64,000 nucleotides of DNA, taken from positions 1,302,001 to 1,366,000 of the forward strand of contig OZ254081.1 of NCBI GenBank assembly GCA_965267505.1, in the 5' to 3' direction. Source of the stretch: JANQHS01 sp965267505 (GTDB taxonomy: Bacteria; Bacteroidota; Bacteroidia; Cytophagales; CCMP332). Made by a program: the position numbers and the translations under genes. The notes below the pieces were generated by a model. It had not been told where the DNA came from. It was given only the letters and a program-made list of their open reading frames with translations, and did not search any database. This document shows positions 58,586-64,000 of this stretch, piece by piece (within the stretch, counting starts at the first letter, position 1; the number at the start of each line of letters is the position of its first letter).

Positions 58586-59612
58586 GATCTAGCCAAACCT
58601 TTGCTCCTTCACTGCAGTTTTTACACATTTCGATTTGGCTCCTATCCGTAAAGATCGCCTTTCGAAAATCACGGTACTTTTGTCCATTCCAAATCCGTGA
58701 AAAAGGATCGACCTTAAGGTCTCCCATTTGGTGGGTAGCATCCTTATCAAAGCAGCAAGGCACAACCAACCCATCCCAGGTGATCACCGCACCTGACCAC
58801 ATTCTCCAGCATTCATTTTCAAACATGCCCTTAAGTTTTAACCCGCCTTTTCCATTGCTTTCGTAACGACTATAAACTGGATTTTTTGGCAGAAACCTGG
58901 ATTCCCTATCCAGATCCATTACTTGCATGGATTTAAAAAGTATTCCGTCAACGCCCATCTCCTTTGCGAGCTTTCTAGCTTCAGGGATCTCATGCTCATT
59001 TTGCCTGCTTACCAGGAACTGGAAAAAAATCAAGGGAGTTTTACTGGAACTTAATCGCTTTGCCTCTACCAGGGTTTTTGTTCCTTCAAGAACCTTATCC
59101 AATTGACCCCCTACCCTATAATTCCTATAGGTCTCGGGGGTTATTCCATCAAGGGAAATGATCAATCTATCAAGTCCTGACCCAACAAGGGCCTTTGAGT
59201 TCTCTTCCTTTAAGAAATGAGCATTGGTAGAGGTATTGGTAAAAATCTTTTTCCTCTTGGCCATTCTTACCAGCTCAAAAAACTTGGGATGTAATAAAGG
59301 CTCTCCTTGGAAATAAAGATTCAGGTAAAGAAGCGTTGGGGATAATTGATCAAGGATATTTTGAAAGAGATCCAGATCAAGCATTCCGGTATTCCTGGAA
59401 AAAGCTCTAAGGCCGCTTGGGCATTCCGGACATCTAAGATTACAAGAAGTAGTAGGCTCAACAGAAAGGCTTATTGGATAACCCGGGTGCAATCCTGTTT
59501 TTGCCGGATTACCTGACCTATAGACCTTAAACGTCTGATACATATTCCTGGCTCGCTTAAGATCAAGCTTGGAAAGGAGCTTTATGTTCTCTTTGAATTT
59601 TCCGGCTACCAT
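58575..59612 (-). CDS. radical SAM/SPASM-domain protein
   Basis: A 345-residue radical SAM enzyme. The CxxxCxxC cluster motif is C57-x3-C61-x2-C64 (SCNLRCPEC). A SPASM/twitch region with further Cys residues follows at the end: 'FENECWRMWSGAVITWDGLVVPCCFDKDATHQMGD', then 'CKNCSEG'. Such enzymes modify peptides, sugars or cofactors through additional FeS clusters. No obvious precursor peptide is nearby. Its ATG overlaps the DUF2723 stop by one base, making it the third gene of a tight operon. Confidence 0.85.
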   Translation of the reverse strand: MVAGKFKENIKLLSKLDLKRARNMYQTFKVYRSGNPAKTGLHPGYPISLSVEPTTSCNLRCPECPSGLRAFSRNTGMLDLDLFQNILDQLSPTLLYLNLYFQGEPLLHPKFFELVRMAKRKKIFTNTSTNAHFLKEENSKALVGSGLDRLIISLDGITPETYRNYRVGGQLDKVLEGTKTLVEAKRLSSSKTPLIFFQFLVSRQNEHEIPEARKLAKEMGVDGILFKSMQVMDLDRESRFLPKNPVYSRYESNGKGGLKLKGMFENECWRMWSGAVITWDGLVVPCCFDKDATHQMGDLKVDPFSRIWNGQKYRDFRKAIFTDRSQIEMCKNCSEGAKVWLDPNE

Positions 59613-61450
59613 TAAAGATTTTGTAAAGCGGGAGGCAAGACCAATTTTCGATCAAATCTTAACATCTCATCCCGGATTCTTTTGGCTTCCTGTCTCTTTC
59701 CTAAAGTTAGTAAGTAAAGTGCCTGGAAGGTTCTGATCTGATTCACATTGGTTTGCATCATTTGTTCGTAAACATCTTTCTCATTGGAGACCAGGTAGGA
59801 ATAGTTTTGGTCAAATTCCTGCTTACCTGATTGATCCAGGGTAACCCTTAAAAAGTAATCTTCCGGAAACAAAGAAACCCCCTGGGGTAAAGAGAACTCC
59901 CTGGAGCCCTGTATATCTCCGGTTAATATCTCCGGCCCGATAAAAACAGGCCTTTGCTCAATATTGGTCATGATTAAAGAAGCAAACACATTTTGAAAGG
60001 TCCTCGAAAGCAATGCCGCATCATAATTTTCCCCATTTTCAAACGGAACCAAGGCCATTCTAAAGTCTTCGACTACAGGTTTAATTCTTGTCATAGTTTT
60101 AGGATACATCCCTTCCAACTGGTCATAATACCAGGACCTCCTCAACAATTCCTTTCCTATAATTTGTACATCCGGCCTGACTCCTTCAACAAATTGGAGG
60201 TAATAAGCAGGGCTATTAAACACATCCCATTGTCTGGTGATCAGAATTGAATTTTTTGGGAGACTTTCCAACGCAGATCTGGAATAGGCCTCAATTTTGT
60301 CGTATCTGCTCTTGTTAAGGTCAGCAAATCCATTTTGAGCCTGAACAGCAATCAGAAGGACCGCTATCCCAATTTGTACTTTCCCGTCGGACAGAAGCCT
60401 TTGGAAAACAAATAAAGTCCCAAATCCGATCCAGACAGCTGTAACCACATATGCTAGCAAAAAATAGGGTTCCAGATCGTGGATGGTATAGTTGATCACA
60501 TAGAATACATTCCCAAAAAACAATATCAGCAAGAAGGTCAATAGCTTTTTGTGCCTCTGAAATAGATTGGTCAACCCAAGTATGGAAAGGCCCCAGCTTA
60601 TATAGGTGAATTCGCTTGGCCAGGCCCCCAAGAATTTTCTAAAATTATCCACGGATGCCTCAGAGGATTCAAATAACCATACTTGGTATTGAGCTCCACT
60701 TACATGCCTCCAGAAAGAACCCCAATTGGAAGGATCTCCCCAATTAAGCAAAGGGGATTGGCTTGCTCTTAACCATAATATTCCATAACTAAAGGTTAGG
60801 ATGGCTATGAAAATTGAGATCATTTTGACCAAAAGGATGAAGCCTTCCTTTTTAAATCCCCTTTCTAAAAAAAACAGGAAAGCAATCCCTGGTAAAACCA
60901 CAACCGTTGTCATGTGATTGGAAAAACTAAGTCCGAGAATAAGTGCCAGGAATAACCAATTCTTTTCTGATTTTTCCCTTTCAATTATAAGAGATCTTGA
61001 CAAGGCAAAAAGGATCAACGAAATAAGCAGAAGATGAAGCGAGTAAACCTCATAAGAGGAGGATTGGGACCACACAGTAATTGAAAGCCCAAGAGCTGCA
61101 GCCCCCAAAAAGGCAGCAAGATCGATCTGTTTTGAATCCTGCTTGGAGGAATAGATCAGAAAATTTCGAATTGAAAAAAATAGGACAGGTAAGGATGCAG
61201 CAACGAATATTGCATTTAGAAGATTCAACCTGAGTAATACAGTACCGACAGGGATCTTTGAAAATAAAAATCCGACCAGGGTAAAAAGCGGATATCCTGT
61301 CGGATGGGCAACCCCCCATTTGCTGGCGACGGTAAGTAATTCTCCATGGTCCGTGTTGAGCACAAACCTTGACATGGTAAATATGTAGCAGAACAGGCCC
61401 ATAAGGACCAGCTCCCAGGCAAACCAGACTTTTCGGGATTTTGGGATCAA
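59612..61450 (-). CDS. DUF2723 membrane protein (glycosyltransferase C-like)
   Basis: A 612-residue polytopic protein with about nine to ten transmembrane segments. The N-terminal 'TDHGELLTVASKWGVAHPTGYPLFTLVGFLF' with the A-H-P-T-G-Y-P-L motif is diagnostic of DUF2723, which has the architecture of GT-C glycosyltransferases; Asp and Glu in the first loop (TDHGE) fit a lipid-linked sugar donor site. A C-terminal soluble, TPR-like helical tail is present. The acceptor is unknown; a T9SS protein or outer-membrane protein O-glycosylation role is a possibility seen in the family but not shown here. Overlaps neighbours by 1 and 4 bases. Confidence 0.8.
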   Translation of the reverse strand: MIPKSRKVWFAWELVLMGLFCYIFTMSRFVLNTDHGELLTVASKWGVAHPTGYPLFTLVGFLFSKIPVGTVLLRLNLLNAIFVAASLPVLFFSIRNFLIYSSKQDSKQIDLAAFLGAAALGLSITVWSQSSSYEVYSLHLLLISLILFALSRSLIIEREKSEKNWLFLALILGLSFSNHMTTVVVLPGIAFLFFLERGFKKEGFILLVKMISIFIAILTFSYGILWLRASQSPLLNWGDPSNWGSFWRHVSGAQYQVWLFESSEASVDNFRKFLGAWPSEFTYISWGLSILGLTNLFQRHKKLLTFLLILFFGNVFYVINYTIHDLEPYFLLAYVVTAVWIGFGTLFVFQRLLSDGKVQIGIAVLLIAVQAQNGFADLNKSRYDKIEAYSRSALESLPKNSILITRQWDVFNSPAYYLQFVEGVRPDVQIIGKELLRRSWYYDQLEGMYPKTMTRIKPVVEDFRMALVPFENGENYDAALLSRTFQNVFASLIMTNIEQRPVFIGPEILTGDIQGSREFSLPQGVSLFPEDYFLRVTLDQSGKQEFDQNYSYLVSNEKDVYEQMMQTNVNQIRTFQALYLLTLGKRQEAKRIRDEMLRFDRKLVLPPALQNL

Positions 61451-62103
61451 AATGAAACGATTACTTCTTCGGGACCTTTTTTTGTTAATACCGGAACCTG
61501 AGCTCGATCAGCCGGATAACCCACAGGAAGCAAAAGGAAGGCCCTTTCATTTTCAGGTCTACCCAGGATCTTTTGTAGAAAGTTCATTGGACTGGGAGTA
61601 TGGGTAAGCGTAACCAAGCCAGCATTATGGATGGCATTAATCAGCATCCCGCAAGCAATTCCAACAGATTCGTTTACATAGTAATTGTTCTTTTTTCCTT
61701 CTTCCGAATCTTCGTAAACCCTTTTGAATACGACTACCAAGTATGGTGCAATCTCTAGAAAGGGTTTATTTTCATCTGTACCCAAGGGTTCCAGGTCTTT
61801 AAGCCAAGAGTCAGACATTCGACCATGATAATTTTCAAACTCTTCCTTTTCTGCGGCTTTCCTGATCTCAGATTTGATTTGCGGATCCTCAATTAAGCAA
61901 AAGGTCCAGGGCTGCATATTTGCTCCAGAGGGAGCTGAAGATCCCGTCATAAGTATGTTCTCAAGGACCTCCCTGGGAAATCTTTTCTCTGAAAATTCTC
62001 TTACACTTCTTCTCCTCCGGCTCTGATCCAGAAGTTCCCTGGATCGATCAATCATTTCTTTTTCGCTAATTGAGCTATGGTCCAAATCTTCAAACTGGTA
62101 CAT
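61447..62103 (-). CDS. nitroreductase-family protein
   Basis: A 218-residue FMN-dependent nitroreductase. 'RRSVREFSEKRFPREVLENILMTGSSAPSGANMQPWTFCLIEDPQIKSEI' is the N-terminal FMN-binding region (R-R-S-V-R-x-F and P-S-G-x-x-x-Q-P-W), and 'NESVGIACGMLINAIHNAGLVTLTHTPSPMNFLQKILGRP' the second half. Uses NAD(P)H to reduce nitro- or other aromatic/quinone compounds; the natural substrate is not clear. First gene of the operon with DUF2723 and radical SAM genes (overlap of 4 bases). Confidence 0.88.
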   Translation of the reverse strand: MYQFEDLDHSSISEKEMIDRSRELLDQSRRRRSVREFSEKRFPREVLENILMTGSSAPSGANMQPWTFCLIEDPQIKSEIRKAAEKEEFENYHGRMSDSWLKDLEPLGTDENKPFLEIAPYLVVVFKRVYEDSEEGKKNNYYVNESVGIACGMLINAIHNAGLVTLTHTPSPMNFLQKILGRPENERAFLLLPVGYPADRAQVPVLTKKGPEEVIVSF

Positions 62104-62184
62104 TTTGATGGAGTTGATCAGAGCAAAATTCCTGCATTTTTTAACTTGGCCAAACGATGAGCTCCCTTCTTTTTTTCCCTACCC

Positions 62185-64000
62185 ATGAATAAGAAATTCC
62201 TTTTTCTGATACTGATCCCCTTGATCCTTATTCTGGGCATGGTTTTGATCCCCTTGATCTATAAGGATAGCATTAATGAGAAGATCAAATCAGAACTTGA
62301 AAATCGGGTAAATGGAAGATTCTATTATGAGGAAGAAAGCTTTAAGGTCAGCTTCTTTAGAAATTTCCCAAACCTAAATATCAACCTGAATCAGTTTGGA
62401 CTGATCGGTGCCGGAGTATTTGAAAAAGACACTCTTATCCAGGTGGGGTCCATGGATCTGGCCTTTTCACCTTTTGATTTGATTCTTGGGAACGGCAACA
62501 AAATAAAGCGGTTGGTATTGGAAAGGCCGAAGATCACGGCCCTTGTCTTTGCAAATGGTGATAGGAATTGGGACCTGATCAAAAATGAAAATAAGGTTGA
62601 TCAGGAAACAACAGATCCTGACAATGAAGAAAAACCAAGTCCCTTGCAGGTATCCAATTTGAATATTATAGATGGAAGCCTCGTGTTTTTTGACCAACGA
62701 AATGCCAGCTTTTTGAGAGTACCCGGCCTGGACATAATGGCTGAGATCGATGGGAAGGAAAACACCACTTTCCTTCAGGGAAGTTTTGAAGCAAGAAGGC
62801 TGGGGTTAGACAAAGGCGAAAAATCCTGGGTGAAAGAGGCTGATATTTCCTCATTAATAAACCTGGAATTAAATAATGAGAGTTCAAGCCTGTCTCTTGA
62901 TCTAAAAGAAGGAAAGATCAATCAAATGCCATTTGATCTCAAAGGATCCATATCCTTTGGTCAAATTCCTGTTGAGCTGCACCTGGAATTCAATTCAAGG
63001 TCAACCCTTGCCGAATTTTCCTCCATAAGCCCACTGGCAAAACTTCCCGGATTCGAAACTCTGGAGACCAAAGGAGAATTCGATCTAAAAGGAAAGATCT
63101 CAGGTAAAACCGGTTTAGGCAATACCCCAAATTTTTCACTTTCAGCAAAATTGGAAAATGGGAAATTATCCTATCCTGATCTGAAAGAACCTCTATCAGA
63201 TGTCAATTTAGACCTTGACTTCAAGCTTGATAAAGGCAATACGGAATCTTCCAAATTCTTGATAAAGGCCATGGAGTTTAAAATGGGTCAAAGCCCTTTT
63301 TCCCTTAAGGGAGAAGTGATCGGACTCAATGAACCACTGGTGGATCTGGATTACAAAATGAGTTTGGATCTGGCAGAGATCACCGAAGTGTTTCCTCTTC
63401 AGTCTTGGGATTTTAAAGGCAAGTTAACTACGCAAGGAAAGGCAAAAGGAAGGTTTGGAGAAAAGGAGTGGCCCGAGATCATGGCGGACCTTATTTTGAA
63501 TGACGCATATATAAATCGTAACTCAAATTTTACTGCACTCGAAAATTTAGATATGAGGGCAGACCTTACCATACCTTCTCAAAATTTGGATTCTGCTCAA
63601 TTGAGGATTGAAAATTTCTCCTTTCAAAGAGGGTCTGAGAAGCTGGAAATTGAAGCCTGGATCAAAGACCTGTTCAACCCAAGATTTCTGCTGGATATAA
63701 ACGGTGAATTTTCCCTTGACCTTCTTTCTGATCTGGGGTTAATGAGTGGCCAAAAAGTAAATGGGAATGTCAAAGCTGACATTTTACTTGAGGGAGATTA
63801 TAGGGACCTGAAGAATAATGATCCCAATGGCATTAGAAATTCCGGAAATCTCAAGCTATCCGGCATTCAAGTGACAAATGGGGATTCTCAGGATTCAATC
63901 GAAATCAAAAAGGCCGATTTGGTCTTTAGGGCAAACCAGGTTTCAATCAAAGAAATGGAAATCAGTGATGGGGAGAATGATCTCCAAGTCGAAGGCACCA
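62185..64000 (+). CDS. second AsmA-like protein (3' end outside the window)
   Basis: ATG 62185 opens a frame that stays open for 605 codons to the window edge. N-terminal membrane anchor at about residues 4-27 (FLFLILIPLILILGMVLIPLI), then 'VNGRFYYEEESFKVSFFRNFPNLNINLNQFGLIG' and 'RLVLERPKITALVFANGDRNWDLI', the AsmA N-terminal block, with 'GSLVFFDQRNASFLRVPGLDIMAEIDGKEN' and repeated beta-strands. It is related in type, not identical, to the AsmA-like protein at 4687-7869. Probably lipid transport or outer-membrane assembly. Starts 82 bases from the nitroreductase start, divergently. Confidence 0.8.
   Translation, partial: MNKKFLFLILIPLILILGMVLIPLIYKDSINEKIKSELENRVNGRFYYEEESFKVSFFRNFPNLNINLNQFGLIGAGVFEKDTLIQVGSMDLAFSPFDLILGNGNKIKRLVLERPKITALVFANGDRNWDLIKNENKVDQETTDPDNEEKPSPLQVSNLNIIDGSLVFFDQRNASFLRVPGLDIMAEIDGKENTTFLQGSFEARRLGLDKGEKSWVKEADISSLINLELNNESSSLSLDLKEGKINQMPFDLKGSISFGQIPVELHLEFNSRSTLAEFSSISPLAKLPGFETLETKGEFDLKGKISGKTGLGNTPNFSLSAKLENGKLSYPDLKEPLSDVNLDLDFKLDKGNTESSKFLIKAMEFKMGQSPFSLKGEVIGLNEPLVDLDYKMSLDLAEITEVFPLQSWDFKGKLTTQGKAKGRFGEKEWPEIMADLILNDAYINRNSNFTALENLDMRADLTIPSQNLDSAQLRIENFSFQRGSEKLEIEAWIKDLFNPRFLLDINGEFSLDLLSDLGLMSGQKVNGNVKADILLEGDYRDLKNNDPNGIRNSGNLKLSGIQVTNGDSQDSIEIKKADLVFRANQVSIKEMEISDGENDLQVEGT

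Noticed and set aside
62391..62887. several minus-strand open frames near the right edge
   Set aside because: They are antisense to the AsmA-like gene that runs from 62185 to the window edge, which has a clear membrane anchor and AsmA motifs.
1..64000. CRISPR array
   Set aside because: No regularly spaced direct repeats of suitable length were seen on either strand; the only long repetition is the tandem paralogous pair at 51.6-55.9 kb.

Overview
The window looks like a piece of chromosome from a marine-type member of the Bacteroidota, most likely Flavobacteriales or a close relative. The evidence is: four or five secreted proteins with type IX secretion (T9SS) C-terminal sorting domains, a GldI-like FKBP lipoprotein next to an NrnA-type DHH phosphoesterase and ndk, DUF2723 and DUF6090 families, Bacteroidota-type promoters (TTG-N20-TAnnTTTG), few Shine-Dalgarno sequences, frequent TTG starts and a moderately AT-rich composition. 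No species can be named from the sequence alone.

Layout. 0-3 kb: a partial SnoaL-like gene and several small secreted or membrane genes, with at least one clear pseudogene and one reading frame cut from its own start, so this stretch seems to be decaying. 3-25 kb: housekeeping and accessory genes mostly on the plus strand (GGCT-like, PPOX flavoprotein, a 1060-residue AsmA-like protein, an EF-hand/LRR-like T9SS protein, an MFS transporter, a divergent DJ-1/HxlR pair, Crp, PaiB, M16 and M14 peptidases, hydrolases, a MarR-GNAT operon with a readable promoter/operator). 25-31 kb: an M28 peptidase, a divergent monooxygenase/GlxA-type regulator pair, two zinc-ribbon methyltransferases and an AlkD-like protein.

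31.3-35.9 kb is the most unusual part: a more AT-rich five-gene block, all plus strand, bounded by a matching short inverted repeat. It encodes a P-loop kinase-like protein, a two-TM protein of unknown family, a PIN-GNAT-EVE-like fusion, an ASCH protein and a protein with a HEPN-type Rx4H motif. A tRNA-like structured non-coding segment lies between the last two genes. This is the best candidate for an undescribed RNA-centred defence or stress module. A class II Fic protein lies next to it.

37-48 kb: MsrB, a TetR-controlled operon (SRPBCC plus an SDR-like protein that lacks the catalytic Ser and Tyr) with two identical operators, an aquaporin group, ndk/nrnA/two-domain FKBP, and a lone HisA paralogue that has lost both catalytic acid/base residues. 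48-58.6 kb: four large T9SS cargo proteins (three type A on the minus strand, one type B on the plus strand), including a tandem paralogous pair separated by terminators. 58.6-62.1 kb: a tightly overlapped minus-strand operon of nitroreductase, DUF2723 membrane protein and radical SAM/SPASM protein. The window ends inside a second AsmA-like gene.
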